A DNA stretch of 41,864 nt, taken from Phycisphaerales bacterium. GTDB taxonomy: Bacteria; Planctomycetota; Phycisphaerae; Phycisphaerales; UBA1924. The stretch spans positions 1,766-43,629 of the forward strand of contig JAJVHS010000008.1 of the NCBI GenBank assembly GCA_022072615.1. The letters are read 5' to 3'. Made by a program: the position numbers and the translations under genes. Below are positions 16,516 to 22,760 of this stretch, piece after piece (position 1 is the stretch's first letter; each line of letters begins with the position of its first letter). Under the pieces are notes generated by a model. The model saw only the letters and a list, made by a program, of their open reading frames with translations, made no database searches and had not been told where the DNA came from.

Positions 16516-17090
16516 CCTACCACCATGCTGGGTTTGGTTGCTTTGAAGGGTTGGCGCAGCCCCGGAGCGGACCCTATTCAATGTTGCGTCTACTCAATCT
16601 GACTCTCCCCTGCTTCAAACAGACCCTGCAAAGCAGTCAAACCCAGCACCCCACCCCGCACGCCTACGGCACGCCTGGGCGAATCACGCCGCGCAAGCCC
16701 CATCGACCCATAACCAACCTACGCGCGCCCGAGAACCTGTATGAGTCCGGTATGAGTCGGCCCGGTAACGGGGGTCGGACTCCAGACCGCATCATCCGTC
16801 ACGACGTGGGCGCTCACGGTGCCGAGAACATCGGCCCTGGGACGCTGCCAGCGGCGTTACTCCCGGACATTGGGGGCCAATCTTCCCCTGGGAAGAAAGA
16901 CCTCTGCGTTACCGGACGTGACAACGCCGCTGCCTGTCAATCTGCGCCGTCTGTGCGGTCTGGAGGGGTTGTAGAGCCTGTAGGGGTTGGGGGAGGGGGT
17001 AAGGAAAAAAGTCGGGGGTGGCCCGATAACGCACCCCTGCAAGCGCACGGCGGGCGGCTCCTGCCCTTGAAGGTCAAGTTCGGTGTCTGA
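16512..17090 (+). CDS. Doubtful ORF downstream of primase (192 aa)
   Basis: An open frame whose ATG 16512 overlaps the primase stop (ATGA), the same coupling used by nearly every gene of this element. Against it: the protein (MTYHHAGFGCFEGLAQPRSG at the start, Gly/Pro-rich later) looks like no family. A hand count over its first part gives third-position GC near 68 percent, which seems low for coding DNA here. The stretch also contains an iteron pair, a palindrome and a G-rich tract. I think it is more likely a cis-acting region than a gene, but the coupling keeps it possible. Confidence 0.25.
   Translation: MTYHHAGFGCFEGLAQPRSGPYSMLRLLNLTLPCFKQTLQSSQTQHPTPHAYGTPGRITPRKPHRPITNLRAPENLYESGMSRPGNGGRTPDRIIRHDVGAHGAENIGPGTLPAALLPDIGGQSSPGKKDLCVTGRDNAAACQSAPSVRSGGVVEPVGVGGGGKEKSRGWPDNAPLQAHGGRLLPLKVKFGV
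16740..16757. repeat. Iteron-like pair (inverted copy), downstream of primase
   Basis: TATGAGT at 16740-16746 and 16751-16757, spaced 11 bp. Read on the other strand both extend to ACTCATAC, the octamer of the pair at 13410-13427. The two pairs flank the HTH and primase genes in opposite orientations. This fits binding sites for the replication protein. Confidence 0.6.
16881..16896. promoter_or_regulatory. Palindrome TCTTCCC-CT-GGGAAGA
   Basis: A perfect inverted repeat with 7-bp arms and a 2-base centre. It resembles a dimeric repressor operator. The half-site TCTTCCC also occurs in the ATTCTTCCC units of the arm-type repeats at both ends of the element, so the same protein (perhaps the integrase) might touch it. 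That link is speculative. Confidence 0.4.
16965..17018 (+). other. G-rich tract with G-quadruplex spacing
   Basis: GGGG at 16965-16968 and 16983-16986, GGGGG at 16989-16993, 16995-16999 and 17014-17018. The four runs from 16983 onward are separated by 2, 1 and 14 bases. This matches the usual pattern for intramolecular G-quadruplexes, apart from one long loop that the upstream GGGG could replace. It ends 87 bp before the small-terminase-like gene. Confidence 0.45.
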
Positions 17091-17105
17091 AAGGTATCCT
17101 CAAGA

Positions 17106-17819
17106 ATGAGTACGAACCCACCATCCATCGAAGTCCCTCCCGTCGATCCAGCCTGGGCGCTGCCCGACCGTCCCGACGCCAGCGGTTGCATGACCGGCCC
17201 CGCGTTCGCTCGGCTGATCGCGGCAGGCCGCGCCGGGGGCTGGCCCGCGATCTATCGAGTGTGGGCCGCTGGTGAGACAACCACTGAGAACAACAACGGC
17301 ACCCTCTACAAGCGCCCTGCGAAGCGCCGGACCCTGGACCGCTTCCTTGAGCGCCGCACCGACCTTGCACACCTGCTGTCCGAAGCCTGCGAACAGAAGC
17401 GCAACCGCTTGTTGAACGATCTTGAGACTGAGATTGAGCGGATCGCCCTTGGGCCGGGATCGGTCAGCCGTGACTTCGATAAGAAGACCGGCGCAATCAC
17501 CCGTGAGAAGTACGAAGTCCGCGACAAGTTGTACGCGATCCTTCAACTTCTGAAGGCGCACGACCGCCAGCGCTACGGCGATCAGCGGACGGTTGCCGTT
17601 GAAGGACAGATTGACCATCGCCACGCCCATGCCCACCTGATCGGCAACGCGCCCGACAACGCGGGAGGGTACCGCGTCAGTTTCGAGATGCTGGCCGCGT
17701 TGCCCGAAGAGGAACGCCGAGCGGCCTTCGCTCTACTGGAGCGGCTGGAGTCCATCCGCCTGGATCAGCAGCGGCAGCGTGCCCTTCCTGGGCAGCAGCA
17801 GAATGGGGGTTCGCAATGA
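17106..17819 (+). CDS. Small terminase subunit-like protein
   Basis: A 237-residue protein. Residues about 30-100 contain an HTH-like region and a helical segment (KRRTLDRFLERRTDLAHLLSEACE). Residues about 148-160 read LLKAHDRQRYGDQ, the helix-plus-YGD/WGD signature common in small terminase subunits of many phages. The C-terminal part is helical and ends in a Gln-rich tail. Small terminases bind the packaging site and hand the DNA to the large subunit. No large subunit is encoded in the element, which is the arrangement in PICIs, where a satellite TerS redirects the helper's packaging motor. ATG 17106 has a weak AAGG 11 bases upstream. The following gene overlaps its stop. Confidence 0.72.
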   Translation: MSTNPPSIEVPPVDPAWALPDRPDASGCMTGPAFARLIAAGRAGGWPAIYRVWAAGETTTENNNGTLYKRPAKRRTLDRFLERRTDLAHLLSEACEQKRNRLLNDLETEIERIALGPGSVSRDFDKKTGAITREKYEVRDKLYAILQLLKAHDRQRYGDQRTVAVEGQIDHRHAHAHLIGNAPDNAGGYRVSFEMLAALPEEERRAAFALLERLESIRLDQQRQRALPGQQQNGGSQ

Positions 17820-18148
17820 GCAATCGTGACGACACCCGGATGGACTTCATCGCGTTGAAGTTGAAGGCCGGTCTGCCGCTGTCGGCAGAGGAACAAGCGT
17901 ACTGGGAACAGCGCGTTCACCTGGGTGACAAGATCAAGGCCGGTCTGCCGCTGACGCCAGAGGAAGCGGAGAAGGTGGAGCGGGCGAAGGAAGCCATCGT
18001 GACCGTGCGCAACGGCAGTGTCTGGGTTGAGTCCCCACCTCTGACCACGGATCAGTGGAAGCAGGCCGTGGCGAAGTCTCGCGCCGCGCCCGCAAAACTG
18101 GTAGCCGACGCGGACGCCGAAAACGCTGGAAAACAAGCCAAAAACTGA
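17816..18148 (+). CDS. Hypothetical protein with internal duplication
   Basis: A 110-residue protein starting at ATG 17816, overlapping the previous stop by four bases. It contains an internal repeat: LKAGLPLSAEEQAYWEQRV and IKAGLPLTPEEAEKVERAK, each a short turn followed by a charged helix. The shared DNA stretch aaggccggtctgccgctg occurs at both places, so the duplication looks recent or under selection. The C-terminus is Ala/Lys-rich and probably disordered. No family is recognised. Coupling to the small-terminase-like gene suggests a related role, for example in packaging. Confidence 0.7.
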   Translation: MSNRDDTRMDFIALKLKAGLPLSAEEQAYWEQRVHLGDKIKAGLPLTPEEAEKVERAKEAIVTVRNGSVWVESPPLTTDQWKQAVAKSRAAPAKLVADADAENAGKQAKN

Positions 18149-18174
18149 CGTTCCTTGACCGACATACGCAAAAA

Positions 18175-18188
18175 GACTACTACTTCCC
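18175..18188 (+). promoter_or_regulatory. Shared 14-bp upstream motif, copy 2
   Basis: GACTACTACTTCCC, identical to 13480-13493. It lies 11 bp upstream of ATG 18200 and just before the GGAG ribosome site. At this distance it would fall in the leader or promoter of the 18200 gene. Confidence 0.5.
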
Positions 18189-18199
18189 TGGAGTCCCCA

Positions 18200-18655
18200 A
18201 TGACCATCACTGAGACAACTTCACCCGAAGATCGTGCCCGCTGGGTTGCCGAACACGCGATAGACGACCGCACGTCTGCCGCTGTCATCGACGCCATCCG
18301 ACAGGCGCACGCCGAAGGTATCGGCCATCCCACCATCGACCATATCCGCGCTGCTGCCGTCACCCGACGCGCGAAGTTGCGGCTGGTTGCTGCCTGCCTG
18401 GGCTATCTCCGCTGCGAATGCTGCCATGCGTGGATCGACCTTCGGTGCGAACCCGACGAAGGCGGATGCTTGCACGTCGGGGAGTCGGATCAGGCCGACG
18501 TGTACGCGGCATTGCAGGTCTGGCAGGCCGTGGGTGGGCCGGTGGATGCTTCGCACACGATGCCCTATTACGTCGCCCATCCCGAGCGGGTGAGCGAGCG
18601 ATTGAAGCGATTGACCGGCGCGGGTGGGGACCACGCGCCAGAGTCCTGCCGCTGA
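18200..18655 (+). CDS. Hypothetical protein with cysteine cluster
   Basis: A 151-residue protein. ATG 18200 is chosen because GGAG lies eight bases upstream; the TTG at 18155 has no such site. The N-terminal half is helical (TSAAVIDAIRQAHAEG). The middle carries a cluster CLGYLRCECCHAWIDLRC with a further Cys in EGGCLHVG, enough ligands for a zinc ion. The C-terminal part (HTMPYYVAHPERVSERLKRL) is alpha-helical. I do not recognise the family. It follows the shared 14-bp motif, so it may head a second transcription unit of the element. Confidence 0.7.
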   Translation: MTITETTSPEDRARWVAEHAIDDRTSAAVIDAIRQAHAEGIGHPTIDHIRAAAVTRRAKLRLVAACLGYLRCECCHAWIDLRCEPDEGGCLHVGESDQADVYAALQVWQAVGGPVDASHTMPYYVAHPERVSERLKRLTGAGGDHAPESCR

Positions 18656-18746
18656 AAGCGCCGAAAGGCGACAGCGGCGGTTTCTTCCATCGGTGAGTCG
18701 GCGCGGGAGTGATGGCCCGCGTCCGGCTTTGGACTTGAGATCAGTT

Positions 18747-18771
18747 CCGCGTCCGCTTGTCGCGGACGCGG
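18747..18771 (+). terminator. Strong GC hairpin, terminator or attenuator
   Basis: CCGCGTCCGC (18747-18756), a five-base loop, then GCGGACGCGG (18762-18771): a perfect 10-bp stem. It is followed by GGCTTTAC, a poor T-tract, so it is either a weak intrinsic terminator or a leader structure for the gene starting at 18835. It lies in the 179-bp gap after 18655, where I see no gene. Confidence 0.5.
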
Positions 18772-18834
18772 GGCTTTACAGCCTGGGCAACGTCGCCTGA
18801 GCATTCGCACCGCTGCCTGTTTGGAGCCATCACA

Positions 18835-19575
18835 ATGGACCCCTCTTCCACACTGTCCCCCTCAGTCTCGCCTGACGCGGTAGAGCCGCTGGCACCGGAG
18901 TTTGTCATCGGCCACGATGCGAACGGCCCGGTTCTCTCCCCGATCTTCACTACCGGACGCGGCCTGTTGGCCCGCATGTACGAAGACAGTGTGAAACTGG
19001 CAGAGGCAGAGGCAGGCATCAAGCGCGCCGGCCTGACCGATCCCCAGACGGTTGACCGTCTGCGCAACGGGGCGCGGAAGATCATGGGCAACGTCGCCAA
19101 GTCGGTCGAATCCGGTCTGGCAACACTCACGGCGGCAGAGGCACAGTGTGCCGCTGACATTCAGGCTGCCATCGGCACCGAGGAAAGCCGTTCCCAAGTC
19201 TGTGCGAACGCACGGGCAGCGGAGATTCGGGCATGGGTTCGTAGTCTGCCGACGCCGAGCGCCCGCACCGATGCCTTGCTCGCGGCCTGCCGGGATGGGG
19301 AGAAGGAAATCGTGGCCGCGTGTTTGGCGGCACCCGCCGCACTCTCTGGGCTGGATGCCCGGTCGCGTGACAATCTCGCGGCCACGGCTGCCGAGTCATT
19401 CGCCCCTGCTGCTACGAAGATGAAGGCGAGCATCGCCAAACTTCGCGGCCTGATCCAGACCGCTGCCGACGCCACGGATCGGCGCTGGGCTGGCATGACT
19501 GGCGTGGGTGAATCCGCCGCTGCTGAAGCCCAGCGCCGATTGCTTGCTGTGGAGCAGGCTGGAGGTGCCCAGTGA
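18835..19575 (+). CDS. Hypothetical helical protein
   Basis: A 246-residue, Ala-rich and mostly helical protein. ATG 18835 has GGAG eight bases upstream; the frame also extends to 18757 but without a ribosome site. The N-terminal 45 residues are Pro/Ser-rich. The rest is a series of amphipathic helices (LLARMYEDSVKLAEAEAGIK, NVAKSVESGLATLTAAEAQ, MKASIAKLRGLIQTAADA). It resembles structural or scaffold-associated phage proteins in composition only. The next gene starts inside its stop codon (GTGA), so the two are translated together. No function is assigned. Confidence 0.75.
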   Translation: MDPSSTLSPSVSPDAVEPLAPEFVIGHDANGPVLSPIFTTGRGLLARMYEDSVKLAEAEAGIKRAGLTDPQTVDRLRNGARKIMGNVAKSVESGLATLTAAEAQCAADIQAAIGTEESRSQVCANARAAEIRAWVRSLPTPSARTDALLAACRDGEKEIVAACLAAPAALSGLDARSRDNLAATAAESFAPAATKMKASIAKLRGLIQTAADATDRRWAGMTGVGESAAAEAQRRLLAVEQAGGAQ

Positions 19576-20168
19576 GTGACACCACCCCCAACCCCGAACT
19601 TGAACGGCTGACCGCGTTTGTCGGCACCGTTCGCACAGCCCTGGGTCTGGCCGAGGGTGCCGATACCGACGCCATCAATACCGCGCTCACCTCCCGCCTG
19701 GGCGATGCCGCCGCTGCTGTGGAGCGTGCGAAGACCATCGAACAGACCTGGGCGAATGAGAAGGTGGACGCGGCACTTCGATCCGCCCTCACCGCTGCCG
19801 GAATCCTCCCCGACTTCATGGAAGACGCGATGCTCCGCGCCAAGGCTGTCGGATTCGTTCTGAATGACAAGGGCGAGGTGGTGACGAAGCCGGACGCCAA
19901 AGACACCATCCCGAATACCAGCCCTGCCGCCTGGGTCCAAGGTGAACTGAAGGCGAAAGCGCCGCGGTTCTGGCCCACCAGCATCGGAGCAGGTGCCAAG
20001 GGAGGCGGATTCACGGCCCACTCAGGGCCGGACCTGTCATGCTTCAAGGGCGGGACCATGACCGACCAAATGTCGATGGTCGCCCGCGTGGGTGAACGCG
20101 CTGTCCTGGACTCTCTGAAGCGCGCGGGCATCACGCCCCCGCCGTGGTTGAAGGGCGGTGGCCGATGA
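19572..20168 (+). CDS. Scaffold-like phage protein
   Basis: A 198-residue protein starting at GTG 19572, coupled to the previous stop. Residues about 74-92 (SALTAAGILPDFMEDAML) and 111-146 (TSPAAWVQGELKAKAPRFWP then TSIGAGAKGGG) follow the pattern A-x-x-AG-hydrophobic, then an AW/EWL helix, K-x-x-P-x-W/F-W-P, and a Gly-rich end. I associate that pattern with capsid scaffold or pre-capsid proteins of tailed phages. No major capsid gene is nearby. If the resemblance holds, this could alter helper capsid assembly, as P4 Sid or SaPI CpmB do. The family call rests on memory of such patterns and is only moderate. Confidence 0.6.
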   Translation: MSDTTPNPELERLTAFVGTVRTALGLAEGADTDAINTALTSRLGDAAAAVERAKTIEQTWANEKVDAALRSALTAAGILPDFMEDAMLRAKAVGFVLNDKGEVVTKPDAKDTIPNTSPAAWVQGELKAKAPRFWPTSIGAGAKGGGFTAHSGPDLSCFKGGTMTDQMSMVARVGERAVLDSLKRAGITPPPWLKGGGR

Positions 20169-20575
20169 ACCTTGCCCAACAGTCATCCCGCGCCGAAGCC
20201 ATCGCCAGCGCCGTCAACGGCCTGCATATCTCTCAGGCGTTGGGCACGGTCTGCCGCTGGGTCGAAGACGCTGGTGGGGTGTTCTCCGGCCTGAACGCCC
20301 GGACAGCCCAAGCGAAGGTCCGGGCCGTGCTGAACGAACCGGAGAACCGGGCCGTGGTGGGCTACCACTCCGCCAGCGCTACCCATGACTGGCCTGATGG
20401 ATCGGCGGACGATGCCATTCAGCCCATCGCCCGCCGCGTCGCCCGGCGCATCGGGCCGCTGCTGCCGAATACCGCCGCACTCTTCGCGGCCCGGCTGCTG
20501 TGCGAACTGGCGGGATCATGCCCCGAAGCCCTGCCGCCCGAGGTGGCGGAGAACATTCGGGCGCGGGTGGGATGA
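20165..20575 (+). CDS. Hypothetical protein (136 aa)
   Basis: A 136-residue protein. ATG 20165 overlaps the preceding stop by four bases, so this start is preferred over 20144. It is mostly helical, with an Arg-rich stretch (IQPIARRVARRIGPLLPNTA) and LFAARLLCELAG. I do not recognise it. It is the last plus-strand gene of the series that begins at 18835 and ends two bases before the convergent restriction gene. No terminator is seen in the gap, so the two opposing transcripts probably overlap. Confidence 0.7.
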   Translation: MNLAQQSSRAEAIASAVNGLHISQALGTVCRWVEDAGGVFSGLNARTAQAKVRAVLNEPENRAVVGYHSASATHDWPDGSADDAIQPIARRVARRIGPLLPNTAALFAARLLCELAGSCPEALPPEVAENIRARVG

Positions 20576-20577
20576 AC

Positions 20578-21441
20578 TCATCTCTTCAAGGCTTCCCGTG
20601 CCTTGTGCAGCGCGACCCACTCCCGCGCCAGTTCGGGCATCCGGTCTACCACCTCTTTTCCAACCAACACCTCATCGACGTAGCCCATATGGAGCATGTC
20701 AACGATGCGGCAGAGGTACGAACGCCCGCAATCCCACCATGTATAGTGGGCGTCGATCATCAAGTAGTGCTTGCAATCCACCTTTTCGGATGCCCGCATT
20801 TCTTCCAGTTCCATCCCGTCCAACAGGGTTTCGTAGACACCATCGGCCACGCGGCTTCCGAAGGTGGTGGTGTAGTAGTATTCCTTGATTTCCCACACCG
20901 CCAGCGGGTTCTTCGCGGACGGGAACGCGCCGTCAACCCGCCGCGCCAGCGTGCGGAGCGGCGCTCCGCCCTGGGTAAACGTGGTCAGTTCGCGCGGGTC
21001 ATAGTCACACGGCAGCCCTTCAATGTTGGCGTCGATCAGCATGGCAACCATCGCGGTCAAATACGCGGGCTGCTTCTTTTCGCCCTTCTGCTTGTTCATC
21101 GGGATAGGAAGCCGGGACTTCGTAGCGGCTTGAACCTGGGCGAATGCTTCTGCCGCCTGTTCCGCGTTCATCAATCGCGGCTGAACAAACTTGTTCAGCA
21201 GTTCGGCGCGATACGCGAAGTAGGCGACAAGCGAAGCGCCGATTTCGGTGGGCTTGCCATCAGCGCCGACGATATGCGAAGTCCCCAGCGACAGTTCCCG
21301 AAGCGCCTTCAGGATCATGGACATATCCGGAACCAGAATCTGGCCCGTGCCCCGCGCGGTGTAGCCGACGTGCTGACTGACGCTGCGCACGTTGGCCCAG
21401 AAATGCTTGGGCTGATTCAGGAACCGGGCGTCAGGCTTCAA
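20578..21441 (-). CDS. Probable type II restriction endonuclease
   Basis: A 287-residue protein, the third member of a controller/nuclease/methylase cassette. Residues about 168-190 (RRVDGAFPSAKNPLAVWEIK, then EYYY) fit the PD-(D/E)xK nuclease core: an acidic residue in VDGAF, then E-I-K on the next strand. Such enzymes cut DNA at short sites that the partner methylase protects. The gene starts at TTG 21441, overlapping the stop of the controller gene (TTGA). The recognition site cannot be read from the sequence. The family is not one I can name, so the call leans on the catalytic pattern and the neighbours. Confidence 0.75.
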   Translation of the reverse strand: MKPDARFLNQPKHFWANVRSVSQHVGYTARGTGQILVPDMSMILKALRELSLGTSHIVGADGKPTEIGASLVAYFAYRAELLNKFVQPRLMNAEQAAEAFAQVQAATKSRLPIPMNKQKGEKKQPAYLTAMVAMLIDANIEGLPCDYDPRELTTFTQGGAPLRTLARRVDGAFPSAKNPLAVWEIKEYYYTTTFGSRVADGVYETLLDGMELEEMRASEKVDCKHYLMIDAHYTWWDCGRSYLCRIVDMLHMGYVDEVLVGKEVVDRMPELAREWVALHKAREALKR

Positions 21442-21680
21442 CGGGAATCTCCCTCAAGGCGCTCTATGAAGTCGGCGAGGGAGACACCCAGAACCGTACA
21501 GATTTGCCGCAGTTCCAGAACGTCAAGCCGACGTTCCCCGGACTCGTATCGGCTGACGAACGATTGCGGCTCGCCAAGTTTCTTGGCTAGATCAGCCTGG
21601 CGCAGCCCCGCGTCAACGCGCATCTGTCGGACAAGCGACAGGAAGCGCTTCTTTTCGGCGAGGTTGGCACGGCTGCCCAT
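21438..21680 (-). CDS. XRE-family controller (C) protein of R-M system
   Basis: An 80-residue DNA-binding protein of the XRE/Cro type. LRQADLAKKLGEPQSFVSRY forms the helix-turn-helix and LRQICTVLGVSLADFIERL the following helices. In many type II systems such a C protein sits in front of the nuclease gene, binds the region between it and the methylase gene, and delays nuclease production until the methylase has acted. Here it is upstream of, and overlaps, the nuclease gene and is divergent from the methylase gene with only 57 bp between starts. That fits the known arrangement well. No clear ribosome site precedes ATG 21680. Confidence 0.88.
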   Translation of the reverse strand: MGSRANLAEKKRFLSLVRQMRVDAGLRQADLAKKLGEPQSFVSRYESGERRLDVLELRQICTVLGVSLADFIERLEGDSR

Positions 21681-21699
21681 TGGAAGACACTACGAAGCC

Positions 21700-21728
21700 T
21701 TGACGCGAATGCAAAAATCGCATATGGT
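21700..21728 (+). promoter_or_regulatory. Sigma-70-type promoter of the methylase gene
   Basis: TTGACG (21700-21705), a 17-bp spacer and TATGGT (21723-21728). The methylase ATG is at 21738, about where transcription should start, and no ribosome site precedes it, so the mRNA is probably leaderless. The controller gene starts at 21680 on the other strand, so a C protein bound here could affect both directions. Confidence 0.65.
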
Positions 21729-21737
21729 GTCCGCACC

Positions 21738-22661
21738 ATGACGCGACTTGCCAGAAAGCCACGGAAGGCGGACGATCCCACGATGCAAACGCTGCTGTTC
21801 GGAGAAGGCCGACGTACCGACGTGGCCCCGTTCAAGACGGGGCTGTTGAAGTGGATCGGGAACAAGCAGCGGATGGCGCATGAGATCGTGTCCTACTTCC
21901 CCGAAGAGTTCGGGACGTATCACGAACCCTTCGTGGGCAGTGGGGCAGTTTTGGCAACGCTTCAGCCCCGCAGCGCCTTTGCATCGGACACGTTCGCGCC
22001 GCTAGTGGAGATTTGGCAGACACTGCACGCGGACCCCGCGAAGTTGAAGCGCTGGTACACGGAGCGGCATCGGCAAATGATGGCCGGGGAGAAGGTGGCC
22101 GAGTACGAACGCATCAAGGCTTCGTACAACGCCAAGCCCAACGGGGCCGACTTCCTGTTTCTCTGCCGATCCTGCTACGCGGGCGTTGTCCGCTTCCGGC
22201 AGGCGGATGGGTACATGTCCACCCCGTGCGGGCCGCACACTCCGATACCGCCCGCCAGTTTCGCGGCCCGCGTCGATGAGTGGCACCGGCGCACGAAGGG
22301 GGCGGAGTTCGCGCGGCTGGACTATCGGGACGCCATCAGCCGGGCCAAGCCGGGCGATTTGGTCTACTGCGATCCCCCGTACACCCACTCCCAAGCCATT
22401 CTGTACGGTGCCCAGACGTTCCGGCTGGCGGACCTGCTGGGCGTCATCGCGGAATGCAAGGCGCGGGGCGTGTACGTCGCCCTGAGCATCGACGGGACGA
22501 AGCGGAGCGGGGACAAGGTGTGTGACCTACCGATCCCCGAGGGGCTGTTTGAGCGGGAAGTCCTGGTCAACTGCGGGCGTTCGATGCTGCGCCGTCTGCA
22601 AATGGGCGGACAGACCCTTGAAGGGGAAGAGGTGGCGGATCGGCTGCTGTTGACGTATTGA
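21738..22661 (+). CDS. DNA adenine methyltransferase (Dam/DpnM-like) of R-M system
   Basis: A 307-residue N6-adenine methyltransferase. LLKWIGNKQRMAHEIVSYFP and YHEPFVGSGAVLATL (about residues 55-70) form the AdoMet-binding N-terminus of the D12/Dam family, and the catalytic DPPYT is near residue 210 (VYCDPPYT). The I-before-IV order marks the alpha class. It would protect host and element DNA from the linked nuclease. ATG 21738 is almost at the predicted transcript start. The gene ends 99 bp before the right attachment core, so the cassette occupies the tRNA end of the element. The recognition sequence is unknown. Confidence 0.92.
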   Translation: MTRLARKPRKADDPTMQTLLFGEGRRTDVAPFKTGLLKWIGNKQRMAHEIVSYFPEEFGTYHEPFVGSGAVLATLQPRSAFASDTFAPLVEIWQTLHADPAKLKRWYTERHRQMMAGEKVAEYERIKASYNAKPNGADFLFLCRSCYAGVVRFRQADGYMSTPCGPHTPIPPASFAARVDEWHRRTKGAEFARLDYRDAISRAKPGDLVYCDPPYTHSQAILYGAQTFRLADLLGVIAECKARGVYVALSIDGTKRSGDKVCDLPIPEGLFEREVLVNCGRSMLRRLQMGGQTLEGEEVADRLLLTY

Positions 22662-22669
22662 CCCCGATT

Positions 22670-22690
22670 ATTCTTCCCCGATTCTTCCCG
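22670..22690. repeat. Arm-type integrase site, right end
   Basis: Two ATTCTTCCC units 11 bp apart, matching the pair at 11302-11323 except for one inserted base. They lie 70 bp inside the right core. The pairing at both ends supports the element boundaries independently of the tRNA repeat. Confidence 0.6.
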
Positions 22691-22731
22691 GACCCCTTTT
22701 CGGCCCTTTTTCGACCCTCCCCCGGAAAGCG

Positions 22732-22758
22732 AAAAAGCCCTGTAAAACAGGGCTTTTC
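22732..22758. terminator. Bidirectional intrinsic terminator
   Basis: AAAAGCCCTG (22733-22742), loop TAAAA, then CAGGGCTTTT (22748-22757). In the minus direction the stem is followed by T residues and can end transcription of tRNA-Ala. In the plus direction it has a short T-tract and can end the methylase transcript. It lies inside the element, so the element now supplies the tRNA terminator. Confidence 0.8.
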
Positions 22759-22760
22759 CT

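Larger units (their letters stand above)
16516..17105. other. 590-bp region rich in cis signals, possible origin or packaging site
   Basis: The longest stretch of the element without a convincing gene, lying between the primase and small-terminase-like genes. It contains the ACTCATAC iteron pair (16740-16757), a perfect 7-bp-arm palindrome (16881-16896) and a G-rich tract with G-quadruplex spacing (16965-17018). In SaPIs the replication origin lies beside the replication gene and is made of short iterons, and packaging sites lie near the small terminase gene. Either role would fit this location. No experiment supports it. Confidence 0.5.

Noticed and set aside
21685..21732. Classical GACT/AGTC C-boxes between controller and methylase genes
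   Set aside because: Only a loose GACAC/GTGTC pair is present, so the known C-box consensus is not supported.
20500..21741. 413-residue plus-strand frame
   Set aside because: Opposite the nuclease and controller genes, and inconsistent with the divergent arrangement of the cassette.
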